Shown piece after piece: positions 1 to 12,368 of a stretch of 64,000 nt of DNA. Location of the stretch: contig QKWP01000062.1 in the NCBI GenBank assembly GCA_003550325.1, positions 138,380-202,379 of the forward strand, in the 5' to 3' direction. The notes beneath the pieces were generated by a model. The model had not been told where the DNA came from. It searched no databases and was given only the letters and a program-made list of their open reading frames with translations. Origin of the DNA: Gigaspora rosea (taxonomy: Eukaryota > Glomeromycota > Glomeromycetes > Diversisporales > Gigasporaceae). The position numbers and the translations under genes were made by a program. Each line of letters begins with the position of its first letter. The first letter of the stretch is position 1.

Positions 1-95
1 TAATTTTTTTTTATTATAATTTATTTTTTATTATAATTTTTTTTATTATAATTTTTTTTTATTATAATTTTTTTTTATTATAATTTTTTTTTTTT
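1..95. repeat. AT-only minisatellite
   Basis: Five or so copies of ATTATAA followed by a run of T, about 18-20 bp per unit. Pure A/T, no coding potential. It ends at the left boundary of the next element. Confidence 0.85.
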
Positions 96-96
96 A

Positions 97-462
97 GAAT
101 TAATATATTTGTAGCCATAGGCTACATTCACTCTAACTAAGATCAGGTGTAACGTAACTATAAATTATAGAAATAATTTTTTTTATAAAAATAAAATCCC
201 ACGATTAATATTAGGGTTAGGGTGAGGCCTGGGATGGGGCAGGGGGCATAGTTTATACCAAAATTTAGCGAGGATTTTTTTTTTGCATAAAAAAGGTAGT
301 TTTATAGGCAAGTTTTTAGGCTAGAAGCAATTTTAGCAATTTTTTAAAAATTTCTTTGTTTTTGTTAAACAAAGATTGATTTACATGTTACACCTGATCC
401 TGAAATTTAATTGGCTTTATTGATATGGCTACATGTAGCCATGGCTACAAATATATTAATCC
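97..462. mobile_element. MITE with WGTAGCCA-type terminal inverted repeats
   Basis: The left end GAATTAATATATTTGTAGCC (97-116) matches the reverse complement of the right end GGATTAATATATTTGTAGCC (443-462). TTA stands directly outside both ends, a possible 3-bp TSD. A second inverted pair lies inside (ATCAGGTGTAAC near 143 and GTTACACCTGAT near 387). The core at 213-260 has two TTAGGG units followed by CATAGTTTATACC, a block seen again in the element at 9,294-9,570. About 366 bp, no ORF, so non-autonomous. The Harbinger-like assignment from the TTA is inference. Confidence 0.7.
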
Positions 463-590
463 TTAAAATAAAAAAAAATTTATTAAATTTATTAAAATAA
501 TTGTTAAAATATTTAAGCTTAAAGTCAAGAAAACTTTTACTTAGAAAAAATTGGTCACTTTTCTACTGACTTACCCCTATATAATAATAA

Positions 591-1210
591 GGGAAAATAA
601 ATTTGTCACACCCGCGACATGTCGCACCCCTGGTTCAGCCAATCAAATCGCACGATTTTATAGACAAAAAAATTTTTTTCAAAATTAAAAATTTTACATA
701 ATAAAGTATAAAATTTATATAAAATAGTATACCATATAACGTAAAATTTTATTCTGAACAACTTTTTCTAAGTCATAAAAATAGATTGTCTTAGTAAAAA
801 CAAATGTTTTATAAGAAAAATCAAAAATTTCCAAAGTTAGCACATATAAACCTTTTTTTTACTAAAACTATCTACCTTTTTAACTTAGAAAAAGTTGTTT
901 AGCATAAAATTTTACATATAATTCTTAAATGTAAAGATAGATTTATATTAGTAAAAAAAAAGTTTTATATATTCTAACGTTCGAAATTTTTTATTTTTCT
1001 TATAAAATGTTTTTTTTTACTAAGATAATCTATCTTTATGACTTAGAAAAAGTTGTTCAGAATAAAATTTTACATTATGTGCTTTAATATCGCTTATTTA
1101 TTTTTACATTTTACTAGTAAATTTTTGAATTTTAAAAAATAAAATTTTTTGTCTACAAAATCGTGCGATTTGATTGGCCAAATCAGGGGGTGCAACAAAT
1201 TTCTATTCCC
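591..1210. mobile_element. GG-ended MITE with 9-bp TSD, copy 1 (Mutator-like)
   Basis: Flanked on both sides by TAATAATAA (582-590 and 1211-1219), a perfect 9-bp duplication. The ends are GGGAAAATAAATTTGT and, reversed, GGGAATAGAAATTTGT; the inverted repeat continues inward through a GC-richer block with CAATCAAATCGCACGATTTT. The interior is AT-rich with a repeated palindromic motif CTTAGAAAAAGTTGTT. No ORF. The second copy is at 14,865-15,503. A 9-bp TSD and long inverted ends fit Mutator-derived MITEs; the superfamily is inference. Confidence 0.85.
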
Positions 1211-2024
1211 TAATAATAAATAAAAAAAATTTATAATTAAATTGTGAAAACTTGCGAAAACTTGCGAAAACCTGTAAAATGTTCAAAAAGCATGATTATA
1301 TGAATATAATAATTATTAATTAATATCATATTAGATATATATCGATTAATATCGATATATATCAATTACTATCACTATTGATAGAAATCAGCAAGGGTGA
1401 TGGGTATTGATAAATATCTTACTGGTTAGTAATCGATATATATCTATATATAAAATTTGCTGATGTATTTAAGGATTTTGTAGTAGAAATGCTTTTCGAT
1501 TATTTTTTTTTTTTGGATTTATGTAAAACCTTAATACAAATAACATGCTATAAAGAATTTACATTAACTATTAGTTGATCTTCTATTAAAATATTCAGAA
1601 AGCATTTCTTCAAATATATTATAGCCAAAAATTAATAACTTTGAGATTTAGCAACCAAATAGAGTTTTTGCAAAAGATGAAAAGTGAAATAATAAAATTA
1701 TAAAAATAATTTATTTAATTTTGATATAATGATATGATATATAGTATTAAATTTAAAACAACTTGATATTAAATTTACAATCATCAAATTTAGAATTAAT
1801 TTAAGTTGCTTTTAAGTTTTGTACCAACTTGGGTTATATTTAGAATTCTTTCCAATCTAAGTGGATTCTAAATTTGCAATAATTCCATTTTGATATACAA
1901 CATATATATATACCAATATAAAAGTGCTATTCAAAAAAATTGCTATGATGCCCAAATATAAGCTTTATAGATTATTCAGTATCCTATATACAATATATAC
2001 TATAACTGTTACTAATAAAATATA
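1211..2024. other. AT-rich intergenic DNA, nothing assigned
   Basis: Contains a run of ATCGATATATATC-like palindromes at 1320-1450 and otherwise low-complexity A/T. No open frame or RNA gene seen. Confidence 0.5.
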
Positions 2025-3052
2025 GGAATATCTATTTTCACCATATTATTTTGCTATTTCTACCATAGTTATACAAGAATTTCTATTTTTAGTATTTAAT
2101 ATCATATATTATAAATTTACTATAATTCTAACTCTAGAACTAATAAGTAAACCTTCTTTGATTTCTAGTTAAAAGTTGTAAAGTTTATTTTTCTGATTCT
2201 AATGGTAGTTAAATTATTAAAATTGGCCTAGTAGATCTCAAGATACTTGGGATCAAAGAAGAGAATATAAGGATCAGCAAATTTACTATTGCATAAACCA
2301 TTTACTGTTGTAAAATTTTATTAAGAAACTAATAAAACTCATCTTAAAAAACTATTATTTTTTTGAGCCAAAGAACAAATAAAATTCTGCACAAATCATA
2401 TTTTGAAAAGTTTTTTTAATATAGTGAAAAATTTTATTAAGAAACTAATAAAACTTGTTTTTTTTCATTTTTATAACCGAGATCTTGCTCTTTTTCTTTT
2501 ATTTAGTTTAATATTACTACATGCAAAAGAGAATAATATAATATAACTACGAGAAAGTAAGAGAATTGGACTTCATGATGGTTTTCCGCTACCAATCAAT
2601 CTTTATTCAGGGCCCAAAGTTAGCTGGACAAAGTTATTTTATAATATCCTGTTAGACTTACAAAATAAAAATTGTTAACATCAATAATCTTGTTCTATCT
2701 ATAATGGCTCAGGTCACAGTATGTTAAACAAAAGGCAGTCATATAATCCGCCTAAAATAGAACTTCTAGAAATATCGTTCAATGGTTTCCCCATAAGTCT
2801 CACATGTCCTTCCACATTACTTTTTCCAAGCCACTCAAAATGATTGCATTTAATACGATAGGTGTCTTTTCTTTTTGGAAGCAGTAAACACTACAGAGCT
2901 TTTGAAGAGAGTACGCCAAAAAGCCCACTTTTTGAAAATTCTTTACGAACTATTGACACCAGAAAGAGTTTACCTGTAGCCGTAGTAGTAATAGTAGTTC
3001 TTCTCGTAAAGTCCAAAATCTATCAAAAAGGCACCAAGTACTTTTCGACTTG

Positions 3053-3300
3053 TGGTGAGTAATAAACTCTAAGCTTGTTAGTAGGTAGTCTATGACTTTA
3101 CCTCTAAACGACAAGTGCCAGTTTTTCAATAAGTAACAAACTCTAAAGCTATTAGCAGATACTCAGTTAACTGTATCCCTAAATAATAGCTGCTCATTTG
3201 CATATTTTTTGTTAGTTTTTTTATAGTTTCTTTGAGATGTTACTTCTAAAGTGTTAGCGTATTTGTTGGTACAGGTAATTGGCAGGTAGAGTTACAGAAG
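3053..3300. repeat. Decayed tandem repeat
   Basis: Three diverged copies of a unit of roughly 75-100 bp, each containing a form of AGTAATAAACTCTAA followed by TTAGTAG. It lies between the arms of the 2.3-kb element. No function seen. Confidence 0.4.
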
Positions 3301-3344
3301 ATCTTTTAAGATATTTAACTAATAAAACTTGTTTTAAAAAACTA

Positions 3345-3969
3345 TGAGCCGGTGCAAAAAATTTGTACCTCAAATAGCTTTGATTCAAATATTTTTTGTA
3401 CAAATTAATTTTTAATTTTTTTAATTTAATATACTTATTAGGTTATCGGATTGATAAAAATAAAATTTTTTTGATTATTTTATTGATAAAATAAAAAAAT
3501 TTATTAATAGTAACTTTTTTTAAAAATATTTACTATAAGTTTATAATTTACTATAGTAATTTATATATATGCATATATAGTAAAAAAAATCAAATTATCT
3601 TACTTTAAAGCTTAATTTCTTCACAACCAGTGATCCAATTTTGCTCAAATTTTAACCATATCTTTATCATATGCACATTAATGCACTTGCGTAGTACAAG
3701 CTCATAGAATTGCATATTGGTTGTGAAATTAATTAAAATATCTTTTTATTAAAAAAAAATTTTGAGTTTTTTTCAAATACAGTGAATTGTACATGCTTAA
3801 TTATTAAAATAAAATATTGTTAAAACAATAAAAATAATATAATAAGTTAGATTAAACCTATTTTATTTGATACTAAAAAATTTTTAATAATTAATCAAGA
3901 AAAAAAAATTTTTTCTTAGTATCAAAATTATGAAATTTTTTAAAGTGCAAATCTTTTTGCACCGGCCCA
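3345..3969. mobile_element. TA-flanked MITE (Tc1/mariner-like), TGRGCCGGTGC ends
   Basis: The left end TGAGCCGGTGCAAAAA and the reversed right end TGGGCCGGTGCAAAAA are bordered by TA on each side (3343-3344, 3970-3971). It is 625 bp, very AT-rich, with no ORF. It lies inside the 2.3-kb inverted-repeat element, so it is younger. A lone related end is visible near 30,290-30,308. Confidence 0.8.
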
Positions 3970-4399
3970 TAGTATTTTTTTGAACCAAAAAACAACTTTA
4001 TTTAAAAACCCAAAGTCAGTTGTAATAATAAATTTTGTGCAAATCACAGTTTTACATATGATAGCATTTTTATACTTTGTGTAATAGTAAATTTGCTGAT
4101 CCTTATATTTTCTTCTTTGATCCCAAGTATCTTGGGATCCACTAGGCCGATTTTGATAATTTAACTACTATTAAAATTAGAAAAATAAGCTCTACAACTT
4201 TCGCTTAGGGTCAAAGAAGGTTTATTTATTATTTTTAGGGTTAGGATTAGAGTTAGGATTAAAGTTAGAGAGAATTCTAAAAATAAAAATTTTTGTATAA
4301 CTATAGTAGAAATAGCAAAATACCATAGTAGAAATAGTAGCTCTCTAAAATATATAGTATATATAAAATAAATAAAATATATAAAATAAATAATACCAA

Positions 4400-4704
4400 A
4401 TTGTTACAAAATAATGCACACTATGCATTAATTTAAGTATATGCACTTATTTTGAGAATATATATAGATATTATTTTAAAAACAAATATAACTTGTTATA
4501 TATCTTCTTAATAAAAAATATATTAGGTAAAAAAATATTCTGAAAGTAGGCTTACTTAGTACTAAATCTACTTTTGAAGCATTTATTTATTAATATAAAG
4601 TGCACATTATTTTGAAATGCACATAGATTTATTTTAAAGCTATAGATATTATTATTATTAGTACAAATTCGAATTAACACCTATGTCTATTATTTTGTGA
4701 CAAT
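4400..4704. mobile_element. Probable MITE, ATTGTYACAAAATAAT ends
   Basis: ATTGTTACAAAATAAT (from 4400) is matched by the reverse complement ATTGTCACAAAATAAT at the right (to 4704). Inside, a second inverted pair around GTGCATTATTTTG-like sequence. The TSD is not clear and the copy is decayed. Confidence 0.45.
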
Positions 4705-4943
4705 ATAGTATATATTAAATAAATAAAATATATAATAAATTTTATTCAAAAATGATATGCATTATGTGTATTAGATATAACAAATTTGCTTTTGTAATTG
4801 TCTAGCTAATCAGATTGTAGCTCTAAAAGTAGATCTTTAATAGCTTTAATATTGTTACTCAATGATCATATCAGAATGACTTATAACTTATTAGAATCAT
4901 TTTAGCAAGCTAATTCAAATAGTAAGAGTGCTAACATTTATAA

Positions 4944-5473
4944 GGGACATCCAGAAATAACGTTATACAAGAGGGGAAAGACAAAATATAACGTTTTTTC
5001 TCTTAAGTAGGGGAGGTCAAAAAAATATAACACAATTTTTTTAGAAAAAATCGTCTAAAAGCTGATCCAGTGGTCCAAATTTAATGATTTTGGTACCATT
5101 CGATTCGTCTCAGTGAGAGGAGTCGAATGGTATCAATTTCATTCATTTGGATCACTGAATCAAAAGTTATTGGCCAAATACTATTAGTTATTATGTTTTC
5201 TTATAAAATAACTATAAAATCAATACCGGTAGTTTCTTGTGAATAACTATTGATCCAGTGATCCAAATGAAATGATTTTGGTATCATTGGATTCGTCTCA
5301 CTGAGACGAATCGAATGGTATCTAAATCATCCAAATTGGACCACTGTGTCACAATGTATTCAAGTTTTTGTAAAATTTTATATATAAATATACAGATTTT
5401 GAAAAATTTTTTTATATAGTGGGGGGTGAAGCACACTATGAGGGAGTACATAACGTTATTTATGGATGCCCCC
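4944..5473. mobile_element. TAA-flanked MITE (Harbinger-like), GGGACATCC ends
   Basis: TAA at 4941-4943 and 5474-5476 brackets ends GGGACATCCAGAAATAACG and, reversed, GGGGGCATCCATAAATAACG. The centre holds two internal hairpins around TGATCCAGTGGTCCAAAT and ATTCGTCTCAGTGAGA, the same subfamily of module seen in other repeats here. 530 bp, no ORF. Confidence 0.75.
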
Positions 5474-7560
5474 TAAGATAATATTTTAAGAAATGGGGTT
5501 AAGCCAAATTTTATCTTATATAAAAATTTTAACCAATTAAATTTAACTAAATATATTACCTAATAGTAGAGAATAAAACTCTATGATAAATAATAAATGA
5601 ATATTAGATAATAAATATCAGTGTTCTATAGTTTTATTCATTTTTTTTTATATTCAACAATCCTGCTTCTTTTTATTATTTGAGAAAGGTAATACAATGC
5701 TGCCACTGATTACTAATTTAATTCTATCAAAAGAAACTCTTCAAGTACTAAGTACCCAAAGCGATCTGCCATAACAACATTTTGTCTCAAGTTGAAGCCT
5801 GAACTTGCTCAAACTTTTGTACAATGTACACTCAACTATTACTGACACTGGCATTGTATGCTATATCAGGATCGTTGTTTTTCTTTCCTTTAAATTTTGC
5901 CTTCTTTAACAAAGAATATGAAAAAAGGAGAAAAGTAAAAACAGACAAAATAGAAAACATATAAAAAAGGAAAATATAAAGAGAAAAAGAAAAAACAAAA
6001 AAAAAAGAAAAGAAAATGACAAAAAGAAAAAACAAAAAAAAAAAAACAATCTAGATGATAGTATAATCAAAGCCTATACTACGCTCGTAAAAATTATATA
6101 GTAATAACTAAAATCTCAGTACTGTATCTAAAGTAAAAAACTATAAGGAAAAAACTATACTAAAAGGTTGATATATACCAATCAAAATTTTTTTAAAAGA
6201 CCCCTCTATAGAAGTCTATCAATCTTTGCTATATACATAAACACATCGGCAGCTTGTACTGTGATCTTTTATGACTTTTCATGACTTGAGTTTCTATTTT
6301 GGAATAGGTAAACAATATTGATCTTTTGGAGAGGGTATGCTGAAATTCCCACTTTTTGGTAAAAATTTTGCAAAAAGCTGTATAGGAGGCTGGAAAACTA
6401 ACATAAAGAGAGTGTGGAAGTTTGCAAAATATAGAATAGTATAGAAAACCAAAAGCTTACTTCTACTAAAGCTTCTTGATATATACTTCCAGTATTTATC
6501 AACTACTTGTTTAATAGTTCTATAGACTTCCAATGGGGAGCCAAAAACCCAAAGGGAGTTCTTTTTCAACTCTATTTCAGTTCTCCAAATAACCCAAAGA
6601 CTCATTAAGCTTAAGAATAGTAGTTCTCGTTGCTACAAGAGAAGTTTTGTATATTATTTCCTATACTAACTAAACACTTGGTTGCAGGTCCGTTCGGTGA
6701 TTGTTGGTTTGAGAAATTATCAGAAAGAGTTCTGATCTCTATAGTTTTATTCAATTCTGATTACTATATTAAAAATTATAATTACTTTTGTATTTTATAG
6801 CAATTTTTATAGATTAACAATAAAAAAAAGAAAAAAAACAAATAAAAATGTTATAAAATTAAAGAATTGGTACAAAAACTAGTAAAAAAGATTAAAAAAA
6901 GTTATATTAGGAGCTTTCTAGCAATATGAAAATAAGAATAGATACACTCAAATACTTTTAAAATGGCTAAGATTGTTGGCTTAAAGAGCATAGCTATAGT
7001 AGAGGGTTTGACCCTATAGTAAAAAAAAAATCAAAAAAAAAAATTTATATTTAACAAAAGCATTTTAAAAAAAAATTGGTATTTCTAAAGTTAGAAATAT
7101 ACAACATAAATTTAGAAAAATATATATAAGTTACAAGAATTAAATGATTTTAGCAAAGAACAAAGGCTTAATATAATAAGAATAACAGAAACCATTCTAA
7201 AAGAAAAAGAAACAAAATTCTAGAAGTGCTTAAAAAAAATATAATAATTTTTGGTCAAATTTAAAATAAAATACAAAGACTCAGAAGTTGATTTTTTAGT
7301 AGATAGCATATAGAGTAAGCATATTACAAAAGTAGAAAAACAAATACCTACTTGCTCAAAGCAATTTTTACTTTTAAAAAAGCAGCAATTATATGTTAAA
7401 TTATTTATTTAATCTTGAATAATAAGAATATACAAAATAAATACAAGAAACAATAATATATATTATTGTGCAAACTCATATGATTATGAAAAAATTTCTT
7501 ATTGTTATTTTTTATATGTTATTACGTAAGCACAACAATCCCAAATTAAAACTCAGTGCC
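5474..7560. other. AT-rich intergenic DNA with a dispersed-repeat fragment
   Basis: 5640-6060 is low-complexity A/G-rich DNA. The block 6299-6375 is a diverged copy of 2865-2945 in the same orientation (shared CCACTTTTTG core), so short open frames there (minus strand 6294-6605, plus strand 2862-3062) are better read as repeat DNA than genes. Nothing else assigned. Confidence 0.45.
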
Positions 7561-7625
7561 AATTACAACTTTTAAATTTGATCATAATTGCATAATAACA
7601 TCAATATTAAATTATGTGATGATAA

Positions 7626-7730
7626 ATATCACAAAATTTGTTTTGTCAGAACAAATGATTGGTTGAAACATGCTACTATATAGCACATGTTAGCCAATCA
7701 TTTGCTCTGACAAAACAAATTTTATGATAT
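7626..7730. repeat. Near-perfect palindrome
   Basis: ATATCACAAAATTTGTTTTG with CAAATGATTGG on the left arm is mirrored on the right arm (CCAATCATTTG, CAAAACAAATTTTATGATAT). Arms of about 50 bp around a short centre near 7676. Probably a solo foldback transposon. Confidence 0.75.
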
Positions 7731-7739
7731 TAATCGTTG

Positions 7740-8859
7740 TATGACCAATATCTTATAAATATTTGTATAACTATAGCTTTTATAATAATAAAGGATTTCA
7801 ACAGAATCCTTGATGCAGTACTAGATACAACAAACTATTTAAGCAAAAAGCAAAAAAAGTTACTGCAAATAGATTAGTTAGAAAGTACAGGCTTTGAAAA
7901 AGCATTTTACGATTATAAATTTATTTAGCAAAAATATACAAACAGACAAACAATATAACACAAAAATTGATCAAATCTGAATATCTAATATGTTAAAATT
8001 AGAAATAAAAAAAAGTAATATTGAAAATATGAACCTTACAACAAATAGTGACTACAATCTAGTATAAGCAAAAATTAATACTTCAATAGTATTAAGATAT
8101 ACTCAAAAGACAAAAAAGAAATTTTTCAAAAGAAGGATTTTCTTATACAAAAGACCACAAAGAAGATATAGGAAGAGTATAAGTTAATAACAATAAAGAA
8201 AATACTATTAGTTGGATTAGAAATGAATAGCAAAGCTAAGATATCTGATAAAAAAAAAAGAAAGGTAAATATAGAAAAAGAAATAAATGAAGAATAAAAA
8301 TAATTAAAAAAGTGATTTTTAAAGTAGCATCAAAGTATATATCTTCAAATATAATCAGTATAAACCAAAGAAAGTTGCAAAAAATATAGTGTGATTTCAC
8401 TATTCTTTAATACTAAAAATCTTAAAAGATTAGCATATATATAAAAAAAAAAATAGATCAAAACCTAAATAAGATAAATAAGTTATTAATAAATATACAA
8501 ATCTAAACTATTAATATAAAATAAGCTCATTAGTACTGCAAGTAGAAAAAAGTAGTTAAAAAAGTAGATTAAACAAAAGAATAGATCAAAACATTAAAAC
8601 AAAAGTTTAAAAAGAAAGAAAAAAAAAGTAGAAGAAATATCTATTATACAAAATAGAATGGTGTAGATAAAAATTAAATCTAATTGGCTAGACAAATATA
8701 TAAAGACAAAAATAAAATCTGATTGGCTGCTTTATGCACTTATGTTACACAAAGGCACATTGTATTGTTTTTACAAAAATAATTTTTAGTTACAAGAAAT
8801 TAATGTAGTATAAAGTTACACAAGTTATATTTTGGCAACTTTTTTGTTTGCATCTAAGT
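7740..8859. other. A-rich intergenic DNA, nothing assigned
   Basis: Strongly A-biased on the + strand with no long frame. No end repeats or RNA signals recognised. Confidence 0.4.
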
Positions 8860-9150
8860 TTAACCAAAATTTGAACCAAAATCAGGTTCAAATAAACAAA
8901 TACAGGTTTATTTTAACCAAAACTGGGTTTAAATAAACAAAAATAGGTTTATTTGAACCAATATTAGTGTTATTTATACTAAAATTGGGTTTATTTGAAC
9001 CAAAATTGGGTTATTTAAATTAAAAAAAATCAAGTTTATTTAAACCAAGATCAGATTTATTTAAACCAATATTAGGTTTGTTTGATTCAAAAATTGGTTT
9101 ATTCAAACAAAGATTAGGTTTATTTGAACCAAGTTCAGATTTATTTAGAT
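8860..9150. repeat. Degenerate minisatellite of GGTTTATTTGAACC
   Basis: Roughly ten diverged units of about 28-30 bp built on AGGTTTATTTGAACCAAAAT. The 14-mer GGTTTATTTGAACC is an imperfect palindrome, so neighbouring units can pair. The same motif reappears at 10,495-10,745. Confidence 0.75.
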
Positions 9151-9293
9151 TTAAAAACAAAAAACAAAAATAAAATAAAATAAAAAATTTTTTAGTACTA
9201 CTACAAAATAGTGATTTATTAATTTAGTTTTAGTCTTATCCTATAACTCTATATTATGTTATTAATTTACAAAAAAGATGTACTTTTTTAATA

Positions 9294-9570
9294 GGAAAAA
9301 ACTATTTGTACACTACATGTATGTACACAGGTACTAATTATTGATTTGCAAATCTGCATAAAATATAAACTATAGACCAAAATTAAATCCGATTTAAGAT
9401 TAGGGTTAGGGTCAGCTTTGGAATTGGAAGGGGCTATAGTTTATATAAAATTTTGCAAGAAATTTTTTTTGTTAAAGCCCGAAGAGTAGTTTTATAAGCT
9501 ATCATATGTACCTGTGTTAATTTATCATATTTACCCATGTTTATACACTAGTGTACAAATAGTAATTGCC
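9294..9570. mobile_element. GG-ended MITE with 9-bp TSD, second family
   Basis: TTTTTAATA stands at 9285-9293 and 9571-9579, a perfect 9-bp TSD. The ends are GGAAAAAACTATTTGTACAC and, reversed, GGCAATTACTATTTGTACAC. 277 bp. The core (about 9400-9475) has TTAGGGTTAGGG and CTATAGTTTATA, shared with the element at 97-462 although the ends differ. No ORF. Confidence 0.85.
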
Positions 9571-9633
9571 TTTTTAATATTATATAGTGTAAACTGTCTA
9601 AAAACATTAAATCAATTAATAAATTTTTTTTAA

Positions 9634-10008
9634 AGGTAGGGTGAACGTAGATCATTTTTCATATGATCTACGTGGTATATTGGAATTTTATATAGTAAAT
9701 AAAAAAATGCTTCTGATAAATTTTTTTAAGATTTTGATCAATTTGTATAAAATTTATATAATAGGTAGTTTTAAATAGTTTTTTTATAATAATAAAGTTG
9801 TGCAATATCCATTGCTTTAAAAAAAATCAACTTTATATATAATTAAATTTTTGTAGGACGCTATATGATTTTTGTAGGTTGTACAAAGAATTGATTGGTC
9901 AGATCATATGATGTTTACATGTAAATCATATGATATCATATAAATTGGTTACACAAAGTTGATCTACAATCGATTTTATATGAAATTGGAAATTTGTACA
10001 CCCTACCC
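9634..10008. mobile_element. TTAA-flanked MITE (piggyBac-like), copy 1
   Basis: TTAA at 9630-9633 and 10009-10012 flanks ends AGGTAGGGTGAACGTAGATC and, reversed, GGGTAGGGTGTACAAATTTC. 375 bp, no ORF. Related copies are 16,469-16,826 and the split copy 26,837-29,314, both also bounded by TTAA. The TTAA TSD fits piggyBac-type transposition; the superfamily is inference. Confidence 0.8.
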
Positions 10009-10494
10009 TTAAATTGTATCTTTTTAATAAAAAATTTTAAAGTTGCAAAATAAAATATATAATTTAATAGCTTTTGACAAAGTCTATCAAACTACGTATT
10101 TTATTTTTAAGAATTTTGTGCTTATTTTTGAGAAGATGTAATTTTAAATTTATAAATTTTTAAAATTTTTAGCACAATTGATAAAAAAATTAAATAATAT
10201 ATAAAAATTTTAACCAATTAAATTCAATTTTATAAGTAAATGATCAACAAAATTTTCAGCACTACTATAAAATTTGATGCGACTAAACTATTTGTACCAT
10301 ATTAAAATAGGTTCTTTTCATAGAACCCTATTTTTTATTCTGCACCTCTATATATCATTAATCTACAAAAAATAAAAGTTTTTTGGTATTATATTTCTAA
10401 AAAAGAACTCTAATATAGTATTAAAAAACTTTATTTTTTATAAATTAATATATAAAGAGCAGAATAAAAAATGAGTCCAAAAAAAACCTCTATT

Positions 10495-10745
10495 TTTGAA
10501 TTCAAACAAATCTAGGTCAGGTTTATTTAATTCCATTTCAGGTTCAAATAAACCCAAACTAAGTTTATATTGCTCTTACTATTTATTTAGTTTAAATAAA
10601 TCAATTAGGGTTCACAATTTAATTTAATTTGATTTAATCAAATATTTAAAATTTAATTTGATTTAAAAAATTTATAAATTTAAATACAAAATTTTTAATT
10701 CAAACCCAAACCAGATTTATTTGATTTTATTTCAGATTTAAATTT
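10495..10745. repeat. Dispersed GGTTTATTTGAA-type repeat
   Basis: Several decayed units of the 8,860-9,150 minisatellite in both orientations (AGGTTCAAATAAACC, CAGGTTTATTTAATTC), followed by ATTTAATTTGATTTAA-like simple repeat. Confidence 0.6.
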
Positions 10746-11990
10746 AAATTTTACTAAATAATTTTAAAGTTATAATTAAGTAAAGTTGTTTAAGATTATT
10801 AAAATATATTTATTAGTACTATTTGAACAACTTATTATTAGTATACTTTACAATTTTTTGAAAAATTTAATAATCTAAAAATAGACTACCTTTAATAACT
10901 TTTACCAATAAGGATAGCTTATTTAGAAATATATAGTAAACCCAGGGCAACGTGACGGGTTATATGCTAGTTATAAATAATATAAAATAAAGGTATAGCA
11001 TAATCAAAAAAAAAGAAAAAACTAATACTATACTGGAATGCTACTGAATTCTAGACTCTTTTAGCCTTCTAGTAATTCTAGTGAAAGTTTTTGTTAGAAG
11101 AATTTTATCACTAGAATATATATAATATTATCTAATAAAAATGTGTGAATAGCAAGCTATATTAACCAATAAAAATGCACAGATTACATATGACTTTAAT
11201 AAGAATAACTTATATTATACAGGTATAAGATCGTTTATAACTATAATTTTTTTATTTCTTTGATGGTCATACTAGTACTATATTAATAAGTTTATATATT
11301 AATCGAAGTTATTTTGTTTGTTTTGATTTTATATTAATCAAAACAAAACAAATAGCAACCAGGTTATTAGGAGTAGTTGAGTAGTAGTTGTTATACAACC
11401 TCCTCTAATCTAAAATTTTACAAGAAATTTTTTTTGCTAAGAAAAAATTGTAGTTTTAAAGTTAAAATTTTAAGTTAGAAGTAATTTTTTAAAAAATAGC
11501 TATTTTGCTTTGATTTTATATTATACCTGATCATGTATCCTAATTGGTTGATTAGAGAGTGACAATATATCATACTAATAGTAAATAATAACTCTTTCTT
11601 ATTTAAAATATTTAAATAAAATATGGTATAATAATATTTGAAAACAAGGATAATATTTTTAAAATATTTAATTTTATATTATATAAGACAAAAAGATTAT
11701 ATTGTTTATAAACTAAAAATATTAAATTTTAAAGAAATTTTTTAACCAAAAAAATAATTTACAATATCTTGGCGAATTCTTTAAATATTGGTTTTAAAAA
11801 TATAGTTTCTAATACAATATTGTAGTTTATATTGTATAAAGGATTACAACTTTCATTATTACACTTTAAGTGATTAACTTGAAAAAATTAAGACTTGTAT
11901 TAGAAGTAAAAAATTTTTTTATAGATGTAAACATAAAATTTGAAAAAATCTAAAAAAATTCTATAGTAAAAGTTCTAAAACAAAAACTTA
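10746..11990. other. AT-rich intergenic DNA with a small hairpin
   Basis: A hairpin with arms TTTGTTTGTTTTGATT and its complement lies near 11,308-11,353. A decayed copy of the core shared by other MITEs (TTTTACAAGAAATTTTTTTT near 11,415) is present. No gene seen. Confidence 0.4.
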
Positions 11991-12005
11991 AACTTTTATT
12001 ATACC

Positions 12006-12184
12006 TTGGTTTAGGCCGCAAATAAGTACTAGGTCTACTTTTGTTTATCTAGCTATATGTCTGAGTTCTTTTTCTTAGCATTAGATTTAAAACATGAAGT
12101 TTTTTCCAATTGTAAAAAGTTTACATTAAATTTAATAAAGATAAGAACAAGGTCTCACCATTAATATCAAAAAAAAAAAAAAAA
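12006..12184 (+). mobile_element. Short poly(A) retroposon with 15-bp TSD, copy 1
   Basis: AACTTTTATTATACC is duplicated at 11,991-12,005 and 12,185-12,199. Between them is a 179-bp unit starting TTGGTTTAGGCCGC and ending with AATAAAGATAAG, GGTCTCA and a run of A. The copy at 14,336-14,503 begins at the same place, so this is a discrete short element rather than randomly truncated LINE ends. No clear Pol III B box is visible. It must be moved in trans, presumably by a LINE not present here. Confidence 0.85.
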
Positions 12185-12368
12185 AACTTTTATTATACCA
12201 AACTTTTTTAATAATTTTAAAAAAATTTTTATAATTAAGTTGATAAAACAGAACTAATATTATATTTTTTTACTTAGAAAGTATATATCATAGCTAAAAT
12301 TAATTTTTAAAGTTTTATTTAAAAAATTTAAAATTTTAAAACCTATACTGGCAAATTTGATTGCATAA

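Larger units (their letters stand above)
2025..4350. mobile_element. Long-inverted-repeat element, about 2.3 kb, interrupted
   Basis: The stretch 2025-2305 is repeated in reverse complement at about 4080-4350. Landmarks are TTTGCTATTTCTACCATAGT near 2050 matched near 4305, CCTTCTTTGA near 2154 matched near 4215, and GATCCTTATATTTTCTTCTT at 4098 matched near 2257. The arms contain the module GGTAGTTAAATTATTAAAAT ending in GGCCTAGT, which recurs in other repeats of this window. No transposase frame remains. A TA-type MITE (3345-3969) has inserted inside. Confidence 0.65.

Noticed and set aside
5832-6035. Phe-rich minus-strand frame
   Set aside because: Product of an A/G-rich low-complexity run; no gene-like composition.
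6294-6605. 103-residue minus-strand open frame with a normal-looking composition
   Set aside because: Part of it is a diverged copy of 2,865-2,945 on the same strand, where the frame is not kept. Best read as dispersed repeat, though I cannot fully exclude a small gene.
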